The notes under the pieces were generated by a model that worked only from the letters and a program-made list of their open reading frames with translations, was not told the origin of the DNA and did not search any database. The position numbers and the translations under genes are program-made. From an uncultured Alphaproteobacteria bacterium (lineage in GTDB: Bacteria > Pseudomonadota > Alphaproteobacteria > RF32 > CAG-239), in the NCBI GenBank assembly GCA_944389095.1, contig CALXLC010000020.1, forward strand, positions 1 to 38,457: a DNA stretch of 38,457 nucleotides, given 5' to 3'. Shown in pieces: positions 16,084 through 22,920 of the stretch; the stretch's first letter is position 1, and each line of letters starts with the position of its first letter.

Positions 16084-16572
16084 ATGGCTGAAAAAATCGA
16101 ATCTTTAAAAGATATTAAAAGTGCGTCTGCTAAAGCTGCCGCTTCTGAGGCTGAGGTTGTTGTCCGCAAGGCCAAACGCGACAAATTCGGCCGCTCTTAT
16201 GCCACCGGTAAAAGAAAAGACGCCGTTGCCCGCGTATGGATTAAACCCGGCAAAGGCAATATTACCATCAATGACAAATCCATTGATCAGTATTTTGCCC
16301 GTCCGGTTTTGAAAATGATTATCAATCAGCCGTTCCAGATTACCAATCGTGAAAACGAATTTGACGTAATCTGCACTGTTAAAGGCGGCGGTTTGTCCGG
16401 TCAGGCCGGTGCTATTACGCACGGTATTTCTAAGGCTTTGAATGAATATGAACCCGAATTGCGTTCTATTTTGAAAAAAGCCGGTTTCCTGACGCGTGAT
16501 GACCGTACGGTTGAACGTAAGAAATACGGCAAAGCCAAAGCTCGTCGTTCTTACCAGTTCTCCAAACGTTAA
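16084..16572 (+). CDS. rpsI: Small ribosomal subunit protein uS9
   Basis: uS9 sits in the head of the 30S subunit and its C-terminal tail reaches the P-site tRNA. The 162-residue protein begins with an alphaproteobacterial-type N-terminal extension of about 35 residues. The conserved core starts at [17 protein letters not shown], and the tail ends in [10 protein letters not shown] with the terminal Lys-Arg that contacts the tRNA. A GGAG ribosome binding site lies at the end of rplM, so the two are co-translated. Confidence 0.98.
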   Translation: MAEKIESLKDIKSASAKAAASEAEVVVRKAKRDKFGRSYATGKRKDAVARVWIKPGKGNITINDKSIDQYFARPVLKMIINQPFQITNRENEFDVICTVKGGGLSGQAGAITHGISKALNEYEPELRSILKKAGFLTRDDRTVERKKYGKAKARRSYQFSKR

Positions 16573-16601
16573 TTGGTATCAAGAAAATATAAAATATTTT
16601 C

Positions 16602-16632
16602 AATGGGTTGCAATCTCTTGCAACCCATTTTT
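16602..16632 (+). terminator. Terminator of rplM-rpsI
   Basis: Twelve-base-pair arms AATGGGTTGCAA and TTGCAACCCATT close a four-base loop and end in a T run. Confidence 0.93.
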
Positions 16633-16964
16633 CATCTTCACATTGTATTTAAAAACAGCGCGTAAATTAAATATACTGATTTGACATATGAAGCTCTGTT
16701 GAACGGTTTATAGTGAACAAAGCTGAAAAAATAAAGATTCCATATGTTCCTCAAAATCAAAAAACAAGTTAAGACAATTGGTACAAGCAAATGCCGGAGA
16801 ATTAAAATCCTGCTCTGGCAATTATTGATAAAAATTCAATAGTTAAAATATCAAAATAATTATTTTCTGAAAATAGACACAAATTGTATTTGATTCCTAC
16901 AACAAAATGATTTAACATCAAAGCCATGATAAAAGTCATTATGTCTAATTAAAATATATATATT
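16633..16964. other. AT-rich gap with no intact gene
   Basis: No frame with a start, a ribosome binding site and plausible length was found. Short stretches of protein-like reading frame occur, for example around 16765-16825 and 16868-16910 on the plus strand, each cut by stops in all frames. They could be remnants of lost genes or chance. The base composition is clearly more AT-rich than the ribosomal genes before it. Confidence 0.4.
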
Positions 16965-17149
16965 ATGAAACTTAAATGTTTTTATGAAACGATCATTGAA
17001 CCTTCTGCCGGTTCTGACCTAACTGACATCTTGAAAGAAATGAAGGCGTTAAGTGGAAGCATCGAAATGCGGTATTTGCTGAATTTAACGGAAAAAAGTT
17101 GCAGGTTACATCTGAAACTGATGTTGATGACATTCTTAAATGTTTTTAG
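16965..17149 (+). pseudogene. Possible small gene broken by a frameshift
   Basis: From ATG 16965 a protein-like frame runs for roughly 40 codons. From about 17060 onward the frame shifted by -1 looks more protein-like, reading NAVFAEFNGKKLQV and then an acidic SETDVDD stretch, and stops at 17149. Joining the two at the GAAATGCG near 17068 would give one small protein of about 61 residues. The uncorrected first frame stops at 17174 with 69 residues. No ribosome binding site is evident. I do not recognise the family. It may be an intact small gene, a pseudogene or chance. Confidence 0.28.
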
Positions 17150-17200
17150 AGAGGTCCCGACACGGATAGTGTAAATTAATAACCTTTAAAACTTTATATC

Positions 17201-17521
17201 ATGGACCACTATTTTCAAGTTTTAATTGAGGTTTATTCCTCATTTGGATGGAAAGAATACCTATGTATAATAGGAATGGGCATCTTGTTTTCCGCTTCTG
17301 GAATGCCGGTTCATATTGCCGTAAAAGAATTAAAAGAGGGCAGTCCTCTAATTCTTTCATTTTTTTTCTTGATATTAGCATTGGTTATGTTTGCGTTGGG
17401 TTGTTGGGTAGCTTCTCCATTGTGGAACTATCCGGCAATAGAAATGCGAATAACGATAATTCTTTGGGGTCTTATTTGGTTCTTAATAGGTTTGTTCGAG
17501 CCTTTTCCCCAAAATGATTAA
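17201..17521 (+). CDS. Small three-helix membrane protein of unknown function
   Basis: The gene encodes 106 residues with three hydrophobic segments at about 18-40, 48-72 and 80-99, separated by short charged loops (KELKEGS near 43-49). No known motif is visible. It ends just before a strong terminator, which supports transcription. There is no recognisable Shine-Dalgarno sequence before the ATG, and codon use is more AT-rich than in the neighbours, with several ATA codons. This suggests that the gene came with the AT-rich islet between rpsI and the deaminase gene. Confidence 0.6.
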   Translation: MDHYFQVLIEVYSSFGWKEYLCIIGMGILFSASGMPVHIAVKELKEGSPLILSFFFLILALVMFALGCWVASPLWNYPAIEMRITIILWGLIWFLIGLFEPFPQND

Positions 17522-17536
17522 TCGTTATATTTTGTC

Positions 17537-17572
17537 AAAAACCCTCACAATTTTAGTATTGTGAGGGTTTTA
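17537..17572. terminator. Bidirectional terminator
   Basis: The arms AAAACCCTCACAA and TTGTGAGGGTTTT pair perfectly. It serves the small membrane protein on the plus strand and the guanine-deaminase-like gene on the minus strand. Confidence 0.92.
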
Positions 17573-17596
17573 AGTTGTCTGAAAGTATATTTAATC

Positions 17597-18082
17597 TCAA
17601 TATTTGCCGGAGCTTCCGAATTTTTGAAACCACTGGCGCATTACCGCAACGGCGTCTTCTCTGCATTCGGGAAGCGGTGTGGCATAAACCCCGGGTTTCA
17701 GAAGCTGATAAAGATCGTCGTCTTTAAATCCGATATCGGCGGCGTCTTTGCGTGTTGCGGCAAAATAAATTTTTTCAATGTTGGCCCACTTGCAGGTCAT
17801 CAGGCACATCGGACAAGGTTCGCAGCTGGTATAGAGTACACAGCCGGACAAATCCCAGGTCCCGAGCTTTTGGCAGGCTTCGCGAATGGCCTGAACTTCG
17901 CCGTGGGCAGACGGATCATGATTCGCCAGTACATGGTTATAACCCCCGGCCACAAGGTTTCCGTTTTTATAAATCACCGAACCGAAAGGTCCGCCGACCG
18001 GAACGGCATCATCCCTCAGCGAGGCGGCGGAAAGTTCAATGGCTTGTTTCATGGCCTGAATATCCGGATTATTTTGCAGCAT
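17597..18082 (-). CDS. Guanine deaminase-like nucleobase/nucleoside deaminase
   Basis: This 161-residue protein belongs to the cytidine/deoxycytidylate deaminase superfamily. The zinc site is H60-G-E62 with E62 as proton shuttle, and C90-x-x-C93 inside TSCEPCPMC. The usual HAE is HGE here. The block from GEVQAIREAC to the zinc site, and the DAADIGFKDD loop near 113-122, resemble Bacillus-type guanine deaminase (GuaD), which turns guanine into xanthine and ammonia. The GuaD length and C-terminal aromatic tail are also similar. TadA is less likely because its tRNA-binding features are missing. An AAGGA ribosome binding site precedes the ATG. It is a single gene with its own promoter. Confidence 0.8.
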   Translation of the reverse strand: MLQNNPDIQAMKQAIELSAASLRDDAVPVGGPFGSVIYKNGNLVAGGYNHVLANHDPSAHGEVQAIREACQKLGTWDLSGCVLYTSCEPCPMCLMTCKWANIEKIYFAATRKDAADIGFKDDDLYQLLKPGVYATPLPECREDAVAVMRQWFQKFGSSGKY

Positions 18083-18115
18083 TTCTTTTCCTTAAATTTT
18101 ATTGCGATAACTCAA

Positions 18116-18143
18116 ATTATAGTAATTTTAGCGCTTTTGTAAA
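18116..18143 (-). promoter_or_regulatory. Promoter of the guanine-deaminase-like gene
   Basis: On the minus strand TTTACA (18138-18143) is separated by 16 bases from a perfect TATAAT (18116-18121). The leader would be about 27 bases. Confidence 0.75.
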
Positions 18144-18153
18144 CAAAAAACTC

Positions 18154-18182
18154 TTGAACCGGAAAAGTTTTGCGCTTACAAT
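18154..18182 (+). promoter_or_regulatory. Promoter of the 103-residue membrane-anchored gene
   Basis: TTGAAC (18154-18159) and TACAAT (18177-18182) are separated by 17 bases. It is back to back with the promoter of the deaminase gene. Confidence 0.75.
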
Positions 18183-18222
18183 CTCCTCAATAAATAATTA
18201 TTAACACAAAAATTTCTGGTTT

Positions 18223-18534
18223 ATGGAATGGATTATTATCGGTCTGTTAATCTTTTTTGCCGTCAGATGGGTCAATATGCTGATGTCTTTGCAAAACGGA
18301 GAAAACCCAAATTCCGCAAGGCCTCGTGACTTAGCCGGCCGCCAGTTTCCTTCTTGGATGGATGAACAAAAATTCAAAGAATTTCTGGAAGGGAAAAGCG
18401 AGGATGATTTATGGAAGCTGCGTAACGAGGTTCATGCTGAAATGGTAAATACCAAAGATGAGGCGCTGCGAGATTTTTATCTCAGCTGCATAGGCCTGAT
18501 TGATAAAAAAATTTATGAGCTGCGTCACTCTTAA
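18223..18534 (+). CDS. Small membrane-anchored protein of unknown function
   Basis: The 103-residue protein starts with one transmembrane helix (residues 3-20) and continues as a soluble, acidic, helical tail with tryptophan-rich patches (FPSWMDEQKF near 43-52). The topology suggests an inner-membrane anchor with a cytosolic domain of about 80 residues. I do not recognise the family. The ATG follows a clear promoter but has no strong Shine-Dalgarno sequence. Codon use matches the genome, and a terminator follows directly, so it is a single-gene unit. Confidence 0.72.
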   Translation: MEWIIIGLLIFFAVRWVNMLMSLQNGENPNSARPRDLAGRQFPSWMDEQKFKEFLEGKSEDDLWKLRNEVHAEMVNTKDEALRDFYLSCIGLIDKKIYELRHS

Positions 18535-18567
18535 AAAAAAGAGGAAGTTTTCGAACTTCCTCTTTTT
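18534..18567. terminator. Bidirectional terminator
   Basis: The arms AAAAAGAGGAAGTT and AACTTCCTCTTTTT close a TTCG tetraloop. It serves the small membrane-anchored gene on the plus strand and the CoA-transferase pair on the minus strand. Confidence 0.93.
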
Positions 18568-18572
18568 GCATA

Positions 18573-19238
18573 TCAGGCCACCAGATTTTGCAGGCTGTCC
18601 GGCACAATTAAATGCGCGCCGGTAGAAGCAATAACTTCGTCCAGTGAAAACAATGGGTTGATTTCTTTTAGCAAAAGTCCCTGCGGAGTAACCTCGATAA
18701 CCGCTCTTTCCGTCACAATCAAATCAACTTCTCCGGCAGCGGTCAGCGGCAGGGTACAGCGTTTGACAATCCTCGGCTCTCCTTTGTTGGTATGCTCCAT
18801 GGAAATAATAACTCGTTTTGCTCCGACAACCAAATCCATGGCACCGCCCATGCCGGGAACAAATTTTCCCGGAATAATCCAGTTGGCCAGATTGCCCTGT
18901 TCGTCAACCTGCAGGGCCCCGAGTACGGTTGCATCGATATGTCCGCCCCGAATCATGGTAAATGACATCAGCGAATCAAAAAAAGCCGCGCCCGGTTTGG
19001 TCGTAACCGCCACCCCGCCGGCATTGGTGATTTTAGAGGCGCCGTCAGTGCTCAAATCACGATGTCCGACGCCGAGCAGTCCGTTTTCGGATTGAAAAAT
19101 AACATGCAGATTGTGCGGAATATAATTGGCAACTTCCGTCGGCAGGCCGATACCGAGCGTAATAACATCACCCTCTTTAAATTCTTTGGCGACGCGTTTG
19201 GCAATAATTTCACGGCATTGTTCTTTAGTAAGTTCCAT
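18573..19238 (-). CDS. atoA: Short-chain CoA-transferase, beta subunit
   Basis: With AtoD this forms a family I CoA-transferase that moves CoA between acetate and acetoacetate, butyrate or related acids. The 221-residue protein carries the catalytic glutamate E51 in SENGLLGVG. The RGGHIDATVLGALQVD and PGKFVPGMGGAMDLV blocks match Escherichia coli AtoA closely. ATG at 19238 was chosen because AAGGAG lies just upstream; an in-frame ATG eight codons earlier would overlap atoD. It follows atoD by ten bases. Confidence 0.92.
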   Translation of the reverse strand: MELTKEQCREIIAKRVAKEFKEGDVITLGIGLPTEVANYIPHNLHVIFQSENGLLGVGHRDLSTDGASKITNAGGVAVTTKPGAAFFDSLMSFTMIRGGHIDATVLGALQVDEQGNLANWIIPGKFVPGMGGAMDLVVGAKRVIISMEHTNKGEPRIVKRCTLPLTAAGEVDLIVTERAVIEVTPQGLLLKEINPLFSLDEVIASTGAHLIVPDSLQNLVA

Positions 19239-19248
19239 TTTGTGCTCC

Positions 19249-19890
19249 TTATACGGCAACATAGTCTACAAAAATGCCCGGAATGGTAATTTCATCGGGA
19301 TGCAGCGGCTCATCGCAAAGCTCTTCGGCCTCAACAATAACGGTTTCGGCCGCGGTAGCCATGACGGTATTGAAATTGCGTGTCGTTCCGCTCAAAAAAA
19401 CATTGCCGAATTTATCGGCCTTGGTGCCGTAAATAAGGGCAAAATCAGCCTTGAGCGGTTTTTCAAACAAAAACTTTCGTCCGTCTATTTCAACAACCTT
19501 TTTGTTTTCGGCAACGCTTGTTCCGATACCGGTCGGCGTCAAAACACCGCCCAAACCGGCACCGCCGGCGCGGATGCGTTCCACCAGCGTGCCCATCGGC
19601 ACCAGCTCCACGTCCAGTTCTCCGGCGTTAAATTGTTTCCCCGTTTCCGGATTGGTTCCGATATGTGCGGCAATCACTTTTTTGACGCGCTTATTGACAA
19701 TCAGTTTCCCCCGGTCATGTTCCGGAACACAGGTATCATTTGCAATCAGGGTCAGATTGCTGGCCGTATTTTTTAGAATTTCATCAATAAGGCGGGCAGG
19801 GGTGCCGCAGCGCAAAAAACCGCCGACCATAATTGAAGAACTGTCGGTAATAAGCCTTCCGGCCTCGGCAAGAGAGATAATTTTTTTCAC
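19249..19890 (-). CDS. atoD: Short-chain CoA-transferase, alpha subunit
   Basis: This is the CoA-binding partner of AtoA. The 213-residue protein has the MVGGFLRCGTP loop at about 21-31, the LIANDT strand near 47-52, and AHIGTNPETGKQ and GGAGLGGVLTPTGIGT in the middle, all matching AtoD. The C-terminal PGIFVDYVAV is also family-like. The choice between acetoacetate, butyrate and 3-oxoadipate as substrate cannot be made from sequence, but similarity to AtoDA favours short-chain acids. The pair would support acetate/butyrate exchange in a fermentative metabolism, or the use of acetoacetate. Confidence 0.92.
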   Translation of the reverse strand: MKKIISLAEAGRLITDSSSIMVGGFLRCGTPARLIDEILKNTASNLTLIANDTCVPEHDRGKLIVNKRVKKVIAAHIGTNPETGKQFNAGELDVELVPMGTLVERIRAGGAGLGGVLTPTGIGTSVAENKKVVEIDGRKFLFEKPLKADFALIYGTKADKFGNVFLSGTTRNFNTVMATAAETVIVEAEELCDEPLHPDEITIPGIFVDYVAV

Positions 19891-20006
19891 TGATTTTACG
19901 TTCGCTGTTAATCCAAAACTAAGCCACTATAACCCAAAATTTCAAAAAAGTCATCATTTTTATTTTGTGAGTCAGAAAAAAAACGTACAAAAAAGTCTTT
20001 TTTGTC

Positions 20007-20035
20007 TAGACATGAGCCTGAAATTAAGCTATGAT
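20007..20035 (+). promoter_or_regulatory. Promoter of the lipoprotein gene
   Basis: TAGACA (20007-20012) and TATGAT (20030-20035) are separated by 17 bases. The hexamers resemble those in front of mutS. The leader would be about 29 bases. Confidence 0.6.
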
Positions 20036-20070
20036 AATTATATCAAAACAAATAATTATCACTATATATT

Positions 20071-20457
20071 ATGAAAAAATTTTTTATCCTGGCACTGATG
20101 TCGACATTGTTGTCATCGTGCATGCTGACACACTATATGCCGTATGATAAATTGCGGTCTGTCATAAACCGCAATTCCGGGGCATTGGTCAATTATTCCG
20201 AGACCACCGGTTATACCTATAACCTAAAAACCGGTAATCTCAGGCTGGTTAACGGTCCGCAGTATATAACCGTTTCGCGTTATGACGGGCGGGGCTGGAA
20301 GGTAATCGACCGGGTCAGCAAAATAGAAAGAAATGTCAGAAGCTACCCGACGTCCACAAACGGCAAGGCTCAGCGCCTGGTGATTGATGTGACGCCGACG
20401 GCGGCTTTTGTCAGAATTTACGAGGGCCATTTGATTGTCGGCCGCCATAAGTTCTGA
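20071..20457 (+). CDS. Small lipoprotein of unknown function
   Basis: The 128-residue protein begins with a signal peptide of type II: two lysines, a hydrophobic core, and the lipobox LLSSC with the lipidated cysteine at C17. The residue after the cysteine is methionine, so sorting to the outer membrane is expected. The mature part is rich in tyrosine, arginine and beta-strand pattern and resembles no family I recognise. It is a single gene with its own promoter and terminator. Confidence 0.75.
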   Translation: MKKFFILALMSTLLSSCMLTHYMPYDKLRSVINRNSGALVNYSETTGYTYNLKTGNLRLVNGPQYITVSRYDGRGWKVIDRVSKIERNVRSYPTSTNGKAQRLVIDVTPTAAFVRIYEGHLIVGRHKF

Positions 20458-20470
20458 AATCTGAAAAAAT

Positions 20471-20506
20471 CAAAAAGAGTGCCGGTATGGGCGCTCTTTT
20501 TTTTTG
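20471..20506 (+). terminator. Terminator of the lipoprotein gene
   Basis: The arms AAAGAGTGCC and GGCGCTCTTT (one G-U pair) are followed by nine T. The T tract runs into the -35 of the next promoter. Confidence 0.85.
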
Positions 20507-20532
20507 ATTTATTAACTTTATTTTTTTATAAT
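20504..20532 (+). promoter_or_regulatory. Promoter of the molybdopterin-binding/nucleotidyltransferase gene
   Basis: TTGATT (20504-20509) and a perfect TATAAT (20527-20532) are separated by 17 bases. AGAGG precedes the ATG at 20560. Confidence 0.7.
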
Positions 20533-20559
20533 CCGATTAAACAATAAAGAGGCCGGCTT

Positions 20560-22212
20560 ATGAAATGTGATGAATTTGATATCAATGTGGCGGAAAATCT
20601 CCGTCTTTTTAATGACATAAAACTTGGCGGAATGGTCTATCCGCGCGGTCATGCGCTGACCAAAGAAGACATCATTGTCTTCAAAATGCACGGTATCCGG
20701 CGGATTTTCGGAGCTTTTATGGAAGAAGGAGACATCAGCGCCGCGCCGGCATTGGGAATTGTGGCTGCCAAACTATGCGGGGAAGGAACGGCCTATGGTG
20801 TCGGAGAAGACGGAATCTGCCGGATTGTCGCGGTAGAAGACGGTATTTTTATCAACAACGAATATCGTGACGGCAAATTTAACCGCCTGCATCCGCATTT
20901 GTTTCTGAACACGGTGGCGCCGTATTCTTTGATTAAGGAAGGGGAGGTTATCGCCTCGTTGGAGCTGACGGTTCCGGTTATCAGCCAAAATGAAATTGAT
21001 GAGGTGATTTTCAAACTTTCCGGAAACACCGAATTGTTGTCCGTCTCGCCGCTCAAGCCGTTGAAAGCGGGCCTGGTATATGCCAGACTGCAGGACAATG
21101 CCGCCGAAACCAGACATTTCACGGCGGTCGTCAAAAAGCTGGTCAGAGATTTTGCCGCACTGCAAATAGATTTTTCAAACGAATACAATGCCGGTTACAC
21201 CAGAGAACAGACCGCCGATGCCGTTGAAGATGCCCTGCGGGCGGAAAACGACGTGATTTTTGTGCTCGGCGCCCTGCCGACGGCTTGTCTGGAGGATGTA
21301 ATTCCCTCTGCAATGAATAAAATTGTCGATGAAATTGTCTGCCGTTCGATTCCTCAGGTAAATGCTTCCGATTTAATCATTGCCCGCAAACGCGGAAAAA
21401 CGGTCATCGCCCTGCCGTATAATTATGACAGCGCGGAAACTTCATTGATTAATCGTTGCATTAAACTGGCCTTATTCAGCGAAAAGCCCACCGCGGCGGA
21501 TTTTGAACATCGTCAGCTGCCGGAGCAAAAAGCAGGCGTTGTTTTGGATGCGGAGCAGCGTTCCGGTTTCATCGCCTCTCAGGGACACGGCCGCCGCAAA
21601 AAGAAAGCGTCCATCGGAGCAATCGTGCTGGCCGCCGGTATCGGCAGCCGCACCGGCCGCAATAAATTAATGGTGGAAGTGGAGGAAGGGGTTCCTTTGT
21701 TTATGAAAGCCGTTAATGCCGCCATCGGTTCGGACGCCAGCCCGGTCTTTGTGATTACCGGATATCATGATGATGAAATGCAGGAATATCTGGAAAATGT
21801 CGACGTCAATGTCATTTACAATCCTGCATACCGTTCCGGCGTGCGCACCTCAATCGAGCTTGGCTTAAAGTCTGTTCCGTCATTTTGCGACGGCGCCATG
21901 ATTATTCCGGCCGATATGCCGAATCTGACGGCGGAAGATTTAAACAAACTGATAGCCGTTTTTGATCCCAAAGCCGAAAAACAGCTCTGCATGTTTACGG
22001 CCAAAGGAGTTAAGTCCAATCCGGTTATTTGGAGCAGTTCGTTGTTTGATAAGGCGGATATCGTTCCCGAAAACGCTAATGTCCGCCCGGTATTTATGGA
22101 GCATGCCGATTATACGTCGACGGTTGAGCTCAAAGGCAAAAATAAACTGCTTGATGTCAATTATCCGAGCGATTTGGAGCAGGTCGCCCTCAAACGAAAA
22201 GACGAAGCCTGA
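20560..22212 (+). CDS. Fusion of molybdopterin-binding domain and MobA/MocA-like nucleotidyltransferase
   Basis: The 550-residue protein has two parts. Residues 1 to about 330 look like a MoeA/MoaB-type molybdopterin-binding region. From about 350 to the end there is an NTP-transferase domain of the MobA/MocA type, with the nucleotide loop LAAGIGSRTGRNK at about 357-369 and the metal-binding PADMPNLT further on. Such fusions are known in alphaproteobacteria. They are thought to insert molybdenum and add CMP or GMP to the cofactor for xanthine-dehydrogenase-like enzymes. No molybdoenzyme or other mo-cofactor gene is present in the window, so the client is unknown. Confidence 0.82.
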   Translation: MKCDEFDINVAENLRLFNDIKLGGMVYPRGHALTKEDIIVFKMHGIRRIFGAFMEEGDISAAPALGIVAAKLCGEGTAYGVGEDGICRIVAVEDGIFINNEYRDGKFNRLHPHLFLNTVAPYSLIKEGEVIASLELTVPVISQNEIDEVIFKLSGNTELLSVSPLKPLKAGLVYARLQDNAAETRHFTAVVKKLVRDFAALQIDFSNEYNAGYTREQTADAVEDALRAENDVIFVLGALPTACLEDVIPSAMNKIVDEIVCRSIPQVNASDLIIARKRGKTVIALPYNYDSAETSLINRCIKLALFSEKPTAADFEHRQLPEQKAGVVLDAEQRSGFIASQGHGRRKKKASIGAIVLAAGIGSRTGRNKLMVEVEEGVPLFMKAVNAAIGSDASPVFVITGYHDDEMQEYLENVDVNVIYNPAYRSGVRTSIELGLKSVPSFCDGAMIIPADMPNLTAEDLNKLIAVFDPKAEKQLCMFTAKGVKSNPVIWSSSLFDKADIVPENANVRPVFMEHADYTSTVELKGKNKLLDVNYPSDLEQVALKRKDEA

Positions 22213-22243
22213 CGAGTTTTTCAAAGGCGTTGCGAAAAAGAAA

Positions 22244-22822
22244 TCAGTTCAGACTGCCCCGGTTGGGAAGAGACAGACGGGTCAGATCTATGCCGATAGA
22301 GTCGAGCGCTTTTTGCCATTTTTCTTCGTCCTTGGTATGGAAAACCAAATCAGGGGAAGACGGAGCTACCAGCCAGTCGTTGTTAATAATTTCCTTTTCC
22401 AGCTGCTGAGGCGCCCAGCTGGCATATCCCAGCGCAATCAGGTTGTCTTTCGGGCCGTTGCCGAAGGCAATATCGGTCAGAATGTCGACAGAAGAAGAAA
22501 CCGCAATACCCTCGCCGATAACAATGCTGTCTCCTTTCAGATAATCAGTGGAGTGCAGCACAAAACCGCGAACCTTGTCCAGCGGGCCGCCCTGATACAA
22601 ATCAATCGGGGTCATCGGGCGCACGATGTTGATAGGAAGCTGGTTGGCCAGGTCTGCAAATGAAAATTCCTTTATTTTCTTGTTTACCACAAACCCCATG
22701 GCGCCGTCCCGGCTGTGGGAACAGACATATATCAGCGAGCCCGCAAAACGTTCGTCATTCATTCCGGGCATGGAAACCAGACATTTTCCTGTCAGATAAT
22801 TTTCTTCTTTAATAATGCTCAT
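22244..22822 (-). CDS. yqgE: YqgE/AlgH family protein
   Basis: The 192-residue protein is full length for the UPF0301 (DUF179) family. Landmarks are LVSMPGMNDERFAGS near 15-29, the RDGAMGFVVNKK block near 38-49, YQGGPLDKVRGFVLH near 76-90 and LGYASWAPQQLEKE near 132-145. The molecular role of the family is not settled; AlgH has been linked to regulation of alginate and stress in Pseudomonas. It is convergent with the molybdopterin fusion gene with a 31-base gap lacking a terminator, and divergent from the DsbD-like gene. Confidence 0.94.
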   Translation of the reverse strand: MSIIKEENYLTGKCLVSMPGMNDERFAGSLIYVCSHSRDGAMGFVVNKKIKEFSFADLANQLPINIVRPMTPIDLYQGGPLDKVRGFVLHSTDYLKGDSIVIGEGIAVSSSVDILTDIAFGNGPKDNLIALGYASWAPQQLEKEIINNDWLVAPSSPDLVFHTKDEEKWQKALDSIGIDLTRLSLPNRGSLN

Positions 22823-22920
22823 GTTATCCCATATATACCTGTTTTTAGCTTACTCAATACTTGTATTCTAACATAAATTATCGTAACTTAAAAACATATT
22901 TTTTTGATGGTGTCAAAATA

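Noticed and set aside
17561..18142. A 193-codon plus-strand frame opposite the deaminase gene
   Set aside because: The minus strand encodes a deaminase with a full zinc site; the plus frame starts inside the terminator and matches nothing.
22830..22857. TTGAGT-16-TATATG on the minus strand before yqgE
   Set aside because: The predicted start would fall at the ATG and leave the apparent ribosome binding site outside the transcript, so it is not listed as a promoter.
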